Assembly: GCA_029260515.1 (NCBI GenBank) | Contig: JAJDDC010000095.1 | Coordinates: 62,001-126,000 of the forward strand | Direction: 5' to 3' | DNA length: 64,000 nt | Source of the DNA: Phycisphaerales bacterium | GTDB lineage: Bacteria > Planctomycetota > Phycisphaerae > Phycisphaerales > UBA1924 | Shown here: in pieces, positions 43,747 through 52,294 of the stretch | Position numbering within the stretch: position 1 is the first letter of the stretch | Layout: every line of letters begins with the position of its first letter | Made by a program: the position numbers and the translations under genes | Notes under the pieces: generated by a model | Databases searched by the model: none | What the model saw: the letters and a program-made list of their open reading frames with translations, nothing else | Told to the model about the DNA's origin: nothing

Positions 43747-45138
43747 ATGCCCGAGACAACAGAACGTCCGCCCGTGATCGTCCCCGCGCTGGCCGTCGGG
43801 CTGGGGGCGTCGATCGCCATGTGGGCCGCCTGGTACGTGATGCATATGCCCGGGATAGACGCGCCGCGGAGCGCGGGAGTGCCCGTGATGGGCGCGCTGC
43901 TGGTGCTGTGCGTGCTGCTGGGCGTCGCTTCGGGCGGGCGCGGCGGGCGACCTGGCTGGCTCGTCGGGCTGCTCGCCGGGCTCGTCAGTGGCGCGCTCAA
44001 CCTCATCCTTCTTCTGAGCAATCTCGTCGAGCAGGCGACGGCGACCGACCAACTCGGCGCGACCGCCAACCAGCTCCAGCCCGGGGCGCCGCTCGTGATC
44101 GTGAGCTTTGTCGGCGCGTGCATGGTCGCGGGCACCCTCGCGGGCGCCGTTGGCGGCGTGCTCGGTCGGCGCGGCCCTCGCCTGAGCGCGCAGGCCTGGC
44201 TCGGGCGCCTGGGTGTCGTCGCCGCGGCCTCCTTCCTCCCCCTGCTCGTCGCGGGCGGAGCGGTCACGGGGACCGAGAGCGCAATGGCCGTGCCCGACCC
44301 GGTGACCAGTTACGGCTCGGTCTCGTTCCTCTTCCCACTGAGTCTGATGGGCGAGGACCGCATCTTCTTCGAGCATGCCCACCGCCTGCTGGGCTCGCTG
44401 GTGGGCCTGGTCACGCTGATCTGGGCGATCGCGACGACGGTCGTGGATCGTCGGGGCAGCATGAAGCTCGCCGTCTGGCTTGCGTTCGTGCTCGTCGTCG
44501 TGCAGGGTGCGCTCGGTGCGCTGCGCGTCGGGGAGAACTCGGTCGCCCTCGCCCTGGCCCACGGCGTCTTCGGCCAGATCACGTTCATGGTCGCCGTCGG
44601 GGTCGCGGCCGCGCAGCGCCAGAGCTACATCGAGGCGCCATCGCTCGTGGGCGACGCGACGCGCAGCGCCGCGCGGCGGGCGGGCAAGCTCGCGCTGTTC
44701 GCCGTCATCGCCGTCCTCATCCAGCTCGTCTTCGGCGCGATGTACCGGCACATGGGCTCGACGCACGCGCTGTACTCGCACATCGGCTGGTCGTTCGTCG
44801 TCATGGTGCTCGTCATCATCACCGGCTCGCTGTGCATGAAGACCGACAAGTCCGACCGCGGCGGGCGCCCGCTCCGCCTCGCGGGCGTCTTCATGCACGC
44901 GATCGTGACCTGGCAGTTCGTGCTCGGCTGGCTCGCGCTCTGGCAGGTCCCGCCGAGCGAGAAGGCCCGCCCGATCCCGACCGCCGAGCAGCTCCCGACG
45001 GCCCACGACATCGAGGCCATGGAGGCGATCATCACGACCGCCCACCAGGCCAGCGGGGCCCTTGTGCTCGCCGCCGCGACCCTCGGCCTCGTCTGGGCGA
45101 GGCGGCTCGCCCGAAACAGGGTGGGCGACACGACGTAA
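43747..45138 (+). CDS. ctaA: heme A synthase (COX15/CtaA family)
   Basis: CtaA oxidises heme O to heme A for the oxidase. The 463-residue protein contains the family's two four-helix halves with the heme-ligand His residues in FFEHAHRLLGS, ALAHGVFGQI, MGSTHALYSHIGW and TTAHQASGAL. About 170 extra residues with four more predicted helices precede them (IVPALAVGLGASIAMWAAWY and following), so the protein is longer than most members. GGAG is 6 bases upstream of the ATG. The gene is divergent from actA, which suits a shared control of oxidase assembly. Confidence 0.92.
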   Translation: MPETTERPPVIVPALAVGLGASIAMWAAWYVMHMPGIDAPRSAGVPVMGALLVLCVLLGVASGGRGGRPGWLVGLLAGLVSGALNLILLLSNLVEQATATDQLGATANQLQPGAPLVIVSFVGACMVAGTLAGAVGGVLGRRGPRLSAQAWLGRLGVVAAASFLPLLVAGGAVTGTESAMAVPDPVTSYGSVSFLFPLSLMGEDRIFFEHAHRLLGSLVGLVTLIWAIATTVVDRRGSMKLAVWLAFVLVVVQGALGALRVGENSVALALAHGVFGQITFMVAVGVAAAQRQSYIEAPSLVGDATRSAARRAGKLALFAVIAVLIQLVFGAMYRHMGSTHALYSHIGWSFVVMVLVIITGSLCMKTDKSDRGGRPLRLAGVFMHAIVTWQFVLGWLALWQVPPSEKARPIPTAEQLPTAHDIEAMEAIITTAHQASGALVLAAATLGLVWARRLARNRVGDTT

Positions 45139-45271
45139 GGACCCTGTAACGGGACCGCCCCGCGGCAACGTGAGCCGCGATCCACCCGGTAGTCTGGCAC
45201 GGATGGTCCCGCGGCAATCGCGGGCCCCGCCGGGCGTTGGGCGTCCCGGACCCCCAGGGGAGGTTGGCGGC

Positions 45272-46843
45272 ATGGTCGTGAGCACCGCGGGCGAGCAGGG
45301 ACATACGGCCCGGACGGGTCCGACCGACGCCCGGGCCGACGAGGCGCCGACCCACCTCAAGCCCATCCCCCCCCGCCGGTTCGGCTACGAGCAGGCCAGG
45401 CACCTGCTGCTGCGGGCCGGTTTCGGCGGCACGCCCACGCAGATCCAGACCCTCGCCGGTTGGGGCCCCGAGAAGGCGGTCGACTACCTCATCGAGTACG
45501 ACGCGGTGCCGGTCGAGGCGCCGGGCGCCGACGAGTTCGACAAGGGGATCATGCGTCCGCCCACGCGGGCCGAGCAGGAGGCGTACCGCGCCGCCCAGCG
45601 GGCCCGCGACGAGAACGCGCTGGCGCAGTTCCGCCTGCGGCGCCAGCAGTCGCAGCGCCAGGACCGCCAGCAGATGGGCGAGCTGCAACGGTGGTGGCTG
45701 GCGCGGATGATCGAGACGCCGCGCCCGCTGCAGGAGAAGCTCACGCTGTTCTGGCACGGGCACTTCGCGACCAGCTACCGCACGATCGAGAACAGCTACC
45801 ACATGTACCTGCAGAACCAGTTGTACCGCGCGCACGCCGCGGGCAACTTCGGCGACCTGCTCTTCCAGGTCATCCGCGACCCGGCGATGCTCAAGTACCT
45901 CGACAACGACGAGTCGTCCGCCCGCCAGCCCAACGAGAACCTCGCCCGAGAGCTGATGGAGCTGTTCAGCCTGGGCGAGGGCGCGTACTCGGAGCGCGAC
46001 ATCAAGGAGGGCGCCCGCGCACTCACGGGGTACACCTTCGAGGACGACGCGTTCGTCTTCAACGAGGCCAACCACGACAGGGGCGCCAAGCGGATCCTGG
46101 GCGCCTCGGGCTCGCTCGACGGCGACGGCTTCTGCCGCGCCATCCTCGCCCAGCGGGCCTGCCCAGAGTTCATCGCCTCCAAGCTCTACCGCTTCTTCGC
46201 ACGCCATGTCCCCACCAACCCCCGCGACCAGGACCGGACGACCAAGGCCATCGTCAAGCAGCTCGCGGGGACGATGATCAAGGCCCGGTACGAGCTGCGA
46301 CCCGTGCTCCGCCAGCTGTTCCTCTCCGAGCACTTCTACCACCCGACGGTCGTGGGCGAGAAGATCAAGAGCCCGACGGAGCTGGTCGTCGGCGCGGTGC
46401 GTTCCATGAACACGCCCGTACGCGACCTGGCCATTCTCAACGACGCGCTCAACCTCATGGGCCAGAACCTGTTCTACCCGCCCAGCGTGAAAGGCTGGGA
46501 CGGCGGGCGCTCGTGGGTCAACACCTCCACCATGTTCGTCCGCCAGAACATCCTCGCCTTCCTGCTCACCGGCAAGAAGCCCGTCGGCTACGACGCGCTG
46601 GCCGACGAGAACACGTACGACCCGACGCCGCTGCTCGCCGAGCTCGAGAAGGGCGACCCGGGCGCGTCGAGCGATCCGGCCAAAGCCGTGGACTATCTGC
46701 TCCGACTCACCCTCGGCTCGGCGCCCGAGCACGCGCGACAGACACTGACCACATTCGTCAACGAGCACGGCGGCGTCCGCCCGCCCGTCCTGACCGGGGC
46801 GCTGCTGCTCGTGACGGCGATGCCGGAGTATCAGCTGTGCTGA
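45272..46843 (+). CDS. DUF1800 family protein
   Basis: The 523-residue protein has the DUF1800 pattern: an early RHLLLRAGFGGTP segment, LTLFWHGHFATSY, NENLARELMELFSLGEGAYSE, ARALTGYTF and FYPPSVKGWDGGRSWV (each in part). DUF1800 proteins occur next to DUF1501 proteins in planctomycetes and other groups; both are probably exported, but the biochemical role is unknown. No signal peptide is obvious, so export may depend on the partner's Tat signal. AGGGGAGG lies about 8 bases before the ATG. It is followed by the DUF1501 gene after 44 bases. Confidence 0.92.
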   Translation: MVVSTAGEQGHTARTGPTDARADEAPTHLKPIPPRRFGYEQARHLLLRAGFGGTPTQIQTLAGWGPEKAVDYLIEYDAVPVEAPGADEFDKGIMRPPTRAEQEAYRAAQRARDENALAQFRLRRQQSQRQDRQQMGELQRWWLARMIETPRPLQEKLTLFWHGHFATSYRTIENSYHMYLQNQLYRAHAAGNFGDLLFQVIRDPAMLKYLDNDESSARQPNENLARELMELFSLGEGAYSERDIKEGARALTGYTFEDDAFVFNEANHDRGAKRILGASGSLDGDGFCRAILAQRACPEFIASKLYRFFARHVPTNPRDQDRTTKAIVKQLAGTMIKARYELRPVLRQLFLSEHFYHPTVVGEKIKSPTELVVGAVRSMNTPVRDLAILNDALNLMGQNLFYPPSVKGWDGGRSWVNTSTMFVRQNILAFLLTGKKPVGYDALADENTYDPTPLLAELEKGDPGASSDPAKAVDYLLRLTLGSAPEHARQTLTTFVNEHGGVRPPVLTGALLLVTAMPEYQLC

Positions 46844-46849
46844 AGAGCA

Positions 46850-46877
46850 GGCATCAGGGATTAGGCATTAGCCATTA
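46850..46877 (+). repeat. four heptamer units before the DUF1501 gene
   Basis: GGCATCA, GGGATTA, GGCATTA, GCCATTA are four near-identical 7-base units in the 44-base gap. They are followed by GGAAGACCAC and the ATG, so the end of the array borders or supplies the Shine-Dalgarno (AGGA). Confidence 0.6.
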
Positions 46878-46887
46878 GGAAGACCAC

Positions 46888-48237
46888 ATGTCGCTGCACA
46901 ACAACCCGTCCGAGGCCAACGCGTTCACGCGTCGTCAGTTCCTGACGACCGGGCTCACGCTCGCCTCGGCGTCCGTCGCCGTCCCCATGTTCCTGCAGCG
47001 CTCCGCCTTCGGCCTGCCCATGGCCGCGCCGGGCATGTCCTCCATCCCCGGCGTCAACGAGGACCGGATCCTCGTCGTCTGCCAGCTCTCTGGGGGCAAC
47101 GACGGGCTCAACACCGTCATCCCCTTCCGCGACGACAACTACTACCGCGTCCGCCCGGGCATCGGGCTTCGGGGCGAGGACCAGCTGCTCGAGTTGTCGA
47201 AGGTCGGCGCCAAGGGCTCCGAGGGCGTCGCCCTCCACCGGGGCCTGGCGGGCATCAAGAACCTCTACGACGAGGGCATGTGCGCCGTCGTCCAGGGCGT
47301 TGGCTACCCCAACCCCAACCGCTCGCACTTCAAATCCATGGACATCTGGCAGACCGCCGACATGTCCGGCACCGGCGACGGCTGGCTCGGGCGCTACGTG
47401 GACGCCGAGTGCTGCGGGTACGGCAAGGGCGAGTCGGGCCAACCCGACGGCTCGCAGACGATCTACCCCCCCATCGCCATCGGTCGCACTGCGCCGCTCG
47501 CGCTCGAGGGGCGCTCGGTCAAGCCCGTCGCGTTCGAGACTCCCGACCTTTTCCGCTGGATGGGCGCCGACGTGCACGATTCGCTGGTCGAGCCGTACCA
47601 AAGAATCGCCGAGCAGGGCGTGACCGAGGGCACCGACCCCGAGTCCAACGCCGCGTTCCTGATGCGGACGACGCTGGACGCGCAGGTCTCGAGCGACCAG
47701 ATCCGCAAGGCCGTCGAGCAGCGCCCGCTGGTGAACTACCCCGGCTCGGCCCTGGGCAGGCAGCTGCAGATGGTCGGGAGCATGATCCGGGCGGGGCTGA
47801 AGACCCGGGTCTACTACGTCACGCACGGCGGGTTCGACACACACTCGGGCCAGGGCGGCGCGTTCGGGCGCCACGCCCAGCTGCTCGGGCAGTTCGCCGA
47901 CGCGATGAACGCGTTCTACCGCGACCTCAAGGCCCAGGAGAACGACGGGCGCGTGCTGAGCATGTGCTTCAGCGAGTTCGGTCGGCGCGTCTCGCAGAAC
48001 GCCTCGGGCGGGACCGACCACGGCACCGCCGCCCCCATGTTCCTGCTCGGGCCCATGGTCAACGCGGGCGTCGTCGGGAACCACCCCTCGCTGACCAACC
48101 TGGACAACGGCGACCTGAAGTTCGGCATCGACTTCCGCTCGGTCTACGCCGACGTGCTCGAGCGCTGGCTGGGGACGAAGGACTCGAGCCAGATCCTCGA
48201 GGGGCGGTTTAGGGCGACGAGGGTGGTAAAAGCGTAA
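46888..48237 (+). CDS. DUF1501 family protein with Tat signal
   Basis: The 449-residue protein starts with a twin-arginine signal (FTRRQFLTTGLTLASASVA). It has the alkaline-phosphatase-like DUF1501 core: VVCQLSGGNDGLNTVIPF, YVTHGGFDTHSGQ with the metal-type His and Asp, and SEFGRRVSQNASGGTDHG near the C-terminus. The fold resembles sulfatases and phosphatases, but no substrate is known. It forms a pair with the DUF1800 protein. Its 3' end overlaps the convergent zinc-ribbon gene by 29 bases. Confidence 0.93.
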   Translation: MSLHNNPSEANAFTRRQFLTTGLTLASASVAVPMFLQRSAFGLPMAAPGMSSIPGVNEDRILVVCQLSGGNDGLNTVIPFRDDNYYRVRPGIGLRGEDQLLELSKVGAKGSEGVALHRGLAGIKNLYDEGMCAVVQGVGYPNPNRSHFKSMDIWQTADMSGTGDGWLGRYVDAECCGYGKGESGQPDGSQTIYPPIAIGRTAPLALEGRSVKPVAFETPDLFRWMGADVHDSLVEPYQRIAEQGVTEGTDPESNAAFLMRTTLDAQVSSDQIRKAVEQRPLVNYPGSALGRQLQMVGSMIRAGLKTRVYYVTHGGFDTHSGQGGAFGRHAQLLGQFADAMNAFYRDLKAQENDGRVLSMCFSEFGRRVSQNASGGTDHGTAAPMFLLGPMVNAGVVGNHPSLTNLDNGDLKFGIDFRSVYADVLERWLGTKDSSQILEGRFRATRVVKA

Positions 48238-48721
48238 CGAGCGTCGCATTCAAGCGATATCGCATCGCCGATGTGATCTCCGTCGCGTGTCCGCACTCCG
48301 GGCATCGCAGGACCTCGCGTTCCGGAGTTCGCTCGATCGACAAACCCAGCATGGAGTATCCGCAGCCGCACCGGACATCTCGCAGGTGGCGGCGGAGCAC
48401 ACGCCGATTCCAGCGGTCCCGGGCAACCAGAACAACCCCGATCGGCGCCAGCAACCCGATCGCAAACGCGACCACAATCAAGATCAGACCACGCTCTTTC
48501 TCCTCGGGCCCGCGCGGCGTGAACGAATCCGCCAGCGGAACGACGTAAAACACATCCACCCAGAACGCGAGCACGAACACGACGAGCAGGGCAAACCGAA
48601 AACCCACCGCGGGCCACGGCGTTGACTCCCTCGCCTCGCGCAGTAACGCTCGACAGACTTCATCCGGAGCGTTGTCCAACGCCGCTATTCCCCGCCAGGG
48701 TTTGCGGAACAGAAACCGCAT
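48209..48721 (-). CDS. membrane protein with C-terminal zinc ribbon, paralogue 1
   Basis: The 170-residue protein starts MRFLFRKPWRGIAALDN, has two membrane helices (about residues 40-60 and 80-100) and ends with a zinc ribbon, CGCGYSMLGL and CPECGH. It is homologous to the gene immediately upstream, with the same order of parts. The start overlaps the upstream stop by one base (TGATG), so it is the last gene of a three-gene operon. Its last 29 bases overlap the convergent DUF1501 gene. Function unknown. Confidence 0.75.
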   Translation of the reverse strand: MRFLFRKPWRGIAALDNAPDEVCRALLREARESTPWPAVGFRFALLVVFVLAFWVDVFYVVPLADSFTPRGPEEKERGLILIVVAFAIGLLAPIGVVLVARDRWNRRVLRRHLRDVRCGCGYSMLGLSIERTPEREVLRCPECGHATEITSAMRYRLNATLVTLLPPSSP

Positions 48722-49218
48722 CACGCCGAGCCTACCCCGAGCGCTTCGAGCTGCTCCAGCATCTCCGGCGTCAGCACGACACTGGCGCCGCACTCGGGGC
48801 AAACCACGTGCCGGGACCCCGCCTCGCCCCGGGGCGTGAGCCCGAGCAGGCTGTAGCGGCACGCGCCGCACGTCATCGTGTTGAGGCGGTCGCGGATCGC
48901 CGATCGCAGCCACGCGTCGCGCACGAGCAGCACCACCGCCGTCAGCGCGACGAGCCAGACGACCCCCGTGCTCAGCGAGACGAGCAGCGACAGCGCGTCG
49001 TACCGAATCTCGTTTGGGATCTCGTCCTGGATGGAGCCGGCCAGCGCGCCGGTGATGACGAGGAACACGACCGCCGCGAACGAGCCGACGGCGAACAGGA
49101 CCACCCCCAGCGTCCGCCGACGGCTCCTGGCCTCCGCGACGTACACCCGGCACCGATCATCGTCGAACCTGTCCAGCTCCGAGAACGCCCGCCAGACTTT
49201 GGCGATCGGCATCCGCAT
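48721..49218 (-). CDS. membrane protein with C-terminal zinc ribbon, paralogue 2
   Basis: The 165-residue protein has an N-terminal helix-rich part (VWRAFSELDRFDDDRCRVYV), two membrane helices (TLGVVLFAVGSFAAVVFLVI and LVSLSTGVVWLVALTAVVLL) and a zinc ribbon with CGACRYSLLGL and CPECGAS. It is the upstream paralogue of the previous entry. The chosen ATG at 49218 overlaps the stop of the preceding gene as TGATG. The two CPECG proteins may work in the membrane as a pair. Confidence 0.75.
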   Translation of the reverse strand: MRMPIAKVWRAFSELDRFDDDRCRVYVAEARSRRRTLGVVLFAVGSFAAVVFLVITGALAGSIQDEIPNEIRYDALSLLVSLSTGVVWLVALTAVVLLVRDAWLRSAIRDRLNTMTCGACRYSLLGLTPRGEAGSRHVVCPECGASVVLTPEMLEQLEALGVGSA

Positions 49219-49484
49219 CAGTCGTCGGACTGTTCGTCGCCCGCGGCGTCGGTGTTGCTCCCGCTTTCGGCCGAATCTCTTTCGTCGGCGTTCTCGTCGT
49301 GGAGCATCTCGCCGACCGCGTTCGCGCCCCCCGCGTCGCCCGCGCCGGCGCCGACGCCCGGCTCGTGCATCGCCGGGCCGGTCCGGAACGAGGCGAAGAT
49401 CCAGTACATCAGCAGCCCGATCACGACCAGGGGCGTCACCAGCCAGATCGTGAGCAGCAGGTTCTGCTTGGCGTGCCGCCGCAT
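49218..49484 (-). CDS. small membrane protein, first gene of the zinc-ribbon operon
   Basis: The 88-residue protein starts MRRHAKQNLLLTIWLV, has one membrane helix (about residues 9-30) and a Gly/Ala then Asp/Glu/Ser-rich tail. I recognise no family. It is translationally coupled to the zinc-ribbon gene by TGATG. The frame is open 14 codons upstream, but the ATG at 49484 puts the positive residues and helix at the N-terminus, as expected. Confidence 0.65.
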   Translation of the reverse strand: MRRHAKQNLLLTIWLVTPLVVIGLLMYWIFASFRTGPAMHEPGVGAGAGDAGGANAVGEMLHDENADERDSAESGSNTDAAGDEQSDD

Positions 49485-49527
49485 ATGCCCGGATCGTAGG
49501 AATCCCGAGCCCGGCGACCCGCCCATG

Positions 49528-49563
49528 AAAAAACCGAGCCGCGAGCGTGAGCTCGCGACCCGG
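49528..49563 (-). terminator. rho-independent terminator of the sod gene
   Basis: On the minus strand, CCGGGTCGCGAGC, TCAC, GCTCGCGGCTCGG form a 13-pair stem with two G-U pairs, followed by six T. It lies 44 bases after the superoxide dismutase stop. Confidence 0.8.
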
Positions 49564-49606
49564 CGTGTGTCCTCGCGTGCTCACGCACGCGGCTGTGTTC
49601 GGAGGA

Positions 49607-50239
49607 TCAGCCCCTAGCCTTCTCGAAGTTCTCGCTGACCTGCGGCCAGCTCACCACGTTCCAGAACGCCTCGATGTAGTCCGGACGCTTGTTCTGGTAG
49701 TTCAGGTAGTACGCGTGCTCCCAGACGTCCAGGCCCAGCACGGGCCTGCCCTCGATGCCGGCGAACGTCTTGCCCATCGCCGGGTTGTCCTGGTTGGCGG
49801 TCGAGCCGACCGCCAGCTTGCCGTCGCCCCCGACGTACAGCCACGACCAGCCCGAGCCGAAGCGGGTGGCGGCGGCGTCGGCGAACTTCTGCTTGAACGC
49901 GTCGAACGACCCGAACGCGTCGTCGATCGCCTTGCCCAGGTCGCCGGACGGCTTGCCGCCGGCGTTGGGGGCCATGACCTGCCAGAACAGCGCGTGGTTC
50001 GCGTGCCCGCCCACGTTGTTGCGGACGGCGGTCCGTTTGTCCTCAGAGACCTCACCCAGGCGGGTGCAGGCTTTCCAGGGGCAGGTCTCGCCGGCAAGGG
50101 GGGTGCCCTCGACGGCTGCGTTCCCCTTGGAGACGTAGCCGGCGTGGTGCTTGTCGTGATGAATGGTCATCGTCCGCGCATCGATATGCGGCTCCAGCGC
50201 CTCGGGGGCGTACGGGAGCGGGGGAAGCTCGAAAGCCAT
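49607..50239 (-). CDS. sodA: superoxide dismutase, Fe/Mn type
   Basis: The 210-residue enzyme has the four metal ligands in [11 protein letters not shown] (His), NHALFWQVM (His), and [12 protein letters not shown] (Asp and His). The segment GSTANQDNP is typical of Mn/Fe-SODs. It removes superoxide in the cytoplasm, which suits an aerobic organism. There is no signal peptide. GGAGG is about 7 bases before the ATG, and a terminator follows, so it is a single-gene transcript. Whether the metal is Fe or Mn cannot be decided here. Confidence 0.95.
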   Translation of the reverse strand: MAFELPPLPYAPEALEPHIDARTMTIHHDKHHAGYVSKGNAAVEGTPLAGETCPWKACTRLGEVSEDKRTAVRNNVGGHANHALFWQVMAPNAGGKPSGDLGKAIDDAFGSFDAFKQKFADAAATRFGSGWSWLYVGGDGKLAVGSTANQDNPAMGKTFAGIEGRPVLGLDVWEHAYYLNYQNKRPDYIEAFWNVVSWPQVSENFEKARG

Positions 50240-50964
50240 CTCGATCCTCCACAAACAGTTATCTAACAAGAGATTGCAACAAACCGCCACCACAAGCCCA
50301 CCCCAGCTTGCCAAGAGGGGGTCGGATCGTGTATGCTCTCGGTCCGGCCGATTGAGCGGCGGGTCGAGACCGCGGGTTGACGTCCGAGAATAGGCGCACC
50401 CCCGAACATGGTCAACGACTCGTACCCCCCGCACCAACCCGTCCGGTCGCACGAGGGCAGGACGCCCCGGCGACGACGAAACCATGGATTTCCCTCTCCT
50501 TATTCTTCGAATCACTCTAATCAACGCGAAACTCGGGAAGCCTGGCGGCGTATCAGGGTGTTCGTACTGAGCCATGGATGGACGGCTTGTGGGGGTGTCC
50601 CGGGTGGGACGCCGACAATCTGATCGCACGGTCCGCGGCCCCTTCGTGACGCCGCCCGATCGCCCCAGGCAAACCGCCCCGGGCGCCGGGGTCAGGAGTC
50701 GGGAAAAGGGGTCGGATGAGAAGCAGACACGCGGGAGGATCCCGCGGCGGGCCAGGCTGGAATGCGTTCGACGTTCGTGCTGAGGTGTTCACCCCGGAAT
50801 GTGTGCCGGGGCGGGTGTTTCCGCCGGATTCGGGCGGCGAAAAAAGGGCGGGAGAGAGACCCGGCGCCGCACACGGAGGGCCCCGGGGGCGTATGGAAGG
50901 CAGAAAGAGGCGTATCGCGCCGGGCGCGACACCGCCAGGGCAGGAAGACGAAGGACTCTCTCGG
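50240..50964. other. 725-base region without a supported gene
   Basis: The first 45 bases are AT-rich and must hold the sod promoter on the minus strand, though I cannot assign boxes with confidence. On the plus strand TTGCCA (50308-50313), 18 bases, TATGCT (50332-50337) is a promoter candidate that would give the sigma gene a leader of about 620 bases. CGCGGGA, GGA, TCCCGCG at 50730-50746 is a perfect 7-pair hairpin. Short frames exist on both strands, but none has a start signal or protein-like composition. Confidence 0.4.
50308..50337 (+). promoter_or_regulatory. promoter candidate before the sigma gene
   Basis: TTGCCA, 18 bases, TATGCT on the plus strand, about 630 bases before the sigma factor ATG. 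It would give an unusually long leader. Confidence 0.35.
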
Positions 50965-52038
50965 ATGACGCAGGCAAACAGCAACTCACCGAGCCCGCTC
51001 GAGCAGGTTCGCAGCCGACGCAGGGTCGGCGTGACACGGACGGCGACGGGCCGCACCGCGCGGTCGCCGCGCCGGCGCCTCTCCCAGGGTGACGAGCGTC
51101 TGCTCGCCAAGATCCTGGCGAAGGAACAGGACTTCATCGACTCGGAGGTCTTCCGCGAGGACGGCGCCGAGAAGAGCATCTACGACGAGGCCCCCGACGT
51201 CGCCAAGCCGGACACCACCTGGTACCACCCGGTGATGGACGACATCACGTCGGCCCGCTCGCGGACGGTCAAGAGCACCCAGCAGGTGATCCTGACCGGC
51301 GCCGAGGAGCGCGTGCTGTTCTACCAGTTCAACTACGCCCGGTACCGGGTGTGGAAGCTGCAGCAGGAGGTGTGGGCGAGCCCGGCCAAGAAGCCGACGC
51401 CCGAGCACGCCGAGAAGCTGCTCGGCTGGCACCGGCGCGCCGACAGGATCCGCGAACAGATCGCCGAGACGAACCTGGCCCTGGTGCTGGCGATGGCCAA
51501 GCGCACCCGCATGAGCGAGGTGGACTTCGCCGACCTGGTGTCCGAGGGCAATATGGCCCTGCTCCGGGCGGTCGATAAGTTCGACGCCGGGCGTGGGTTC
51601 AAGTTCTCGACGTACGCGTGCCGCGCGATCCTCAAGGCGTTCAGCCGCCAGGGGATGAAGCTGAGCAAGTACCGCCAGCGTTTCCCGACCGACTTCGATC
51701 CGAAGCTGGAGAAGTCGGACTACCTGGAGACCAAGCGGGCTGGCTTCGAGAAGGACGCGGCCGACGAGGTGCGCCGGATCGTCACCGAGAACTCCGCCGA
51801 CCTGACCGCGGTCGAGCGGACGGTGATCGAGCACCGCTTCGGGCTCGAGTCGGGCGCACAGGAGAAGCCGATGACGCTCGAGCAGGTCGGGCAGATCATC
51901 GGCGTGACCAAGGAGCGCGTCCGCCAGATCCAGAACAAGGCGATGGAGAAGATCAAGCTCCAGCTCGAGGTGAACTTCCTGGGCACCCGCGAGGAGGAGA
52001 CGGACTCGGACGAGGTCGCCGAGGCCACCGCGTCCTGA
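50965..52038 (+). CDS. sigma-70 family RNA polymerase sigma factor
   Basis: The 357-residue protein has a Lys/Arg-rich N-terminus, then a region 1.2-like helix (LTGAEERVLFYQFNYARYRV, about 110-130), sigma region 2 (about 165-228: FADLVSEGNMALLRAVDKFD, GFKFSTYACRAILKAF) and region 4 (about 281-335: AVERTVIEHRFGL, LEQVGQIIGVTKERVRQIQ). No clear region 3 is visible, so it is not a full RpoD, and it is longer than ECF factors. It may be a group 2/3 sigma typical of planctomycetes. The ATG at 50965 has AAGGA 9 bases upstream; the frame stays open far upstream. Confidence 0.85.
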   Translation: MTQANSNSPSPLEQVRSRRRVGVTRTATGRTARSPRRRLSQGDERLLAKILAKEQDFIDSEVFREDGAEKSIYDEAPDVAKPDTTWYHPVMDDITSARSRTVKSTQQVILTGAEERVLFYQFNYARYRVWKLQQEVWASPAKKPTPEHAEKLLGWHRRADRIREQIAETNLALVLAMAKRTRMSEVDFADLVSEGNMALLRAVDKFDAGRGFKFSTYACRAILKAFSRQGMKLSKYRQRFPTDFDPKLEKSDYLETKRAGFEKDAADEVRRIVTENSADLTAVERTVIEHRFGLESGAQEKPMTLEQVGQIIGVTKERVRQIQNKAMEKIKLQLEVNFLGTREEETDSDEVAEATAS

Positions 52039-52065
52039 CCCGGATCCGCTGATACAGACCACGCA

Positions 52066-52092
52066 CGCGGGCCCTATGGGGCCCGCGTTTTT
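52066..52092 (+). terminator. rho-independent terminator
   Basis: CGCGGGCCC, TATG, GGGCCCGCG and TTTTT. A perfect 9-pair stem 28 bases after the sigma gene. Confidence 0.92.
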
Positions 52093-52294
52093 CATGGTCG
52101 GCGCGTCGCGCCCGGGGGAAACCCCGCGACGAGAGCGTGCGAACCGGGTGGGTCGGCCCCGGATCGGGGACTCCACGAGAGCCGCGGTGAAGGTGAATAG
52201 GATTGGCGGTTCGCCGCCCGGTGGCCCGGGCGGTGGCTCGCGAGGTTTCATTGAGGTCGGCGGGGCGCCCGTCGGCGAGGAAGGCGAGAGCACA

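Noticed and set aside
50408..50623. A 71-codon frame between sod and the sigma gene
   Set aside because: No Shine-Dalgarno, no -10 box next to its start and low-complexity composition. I treat it as chance.
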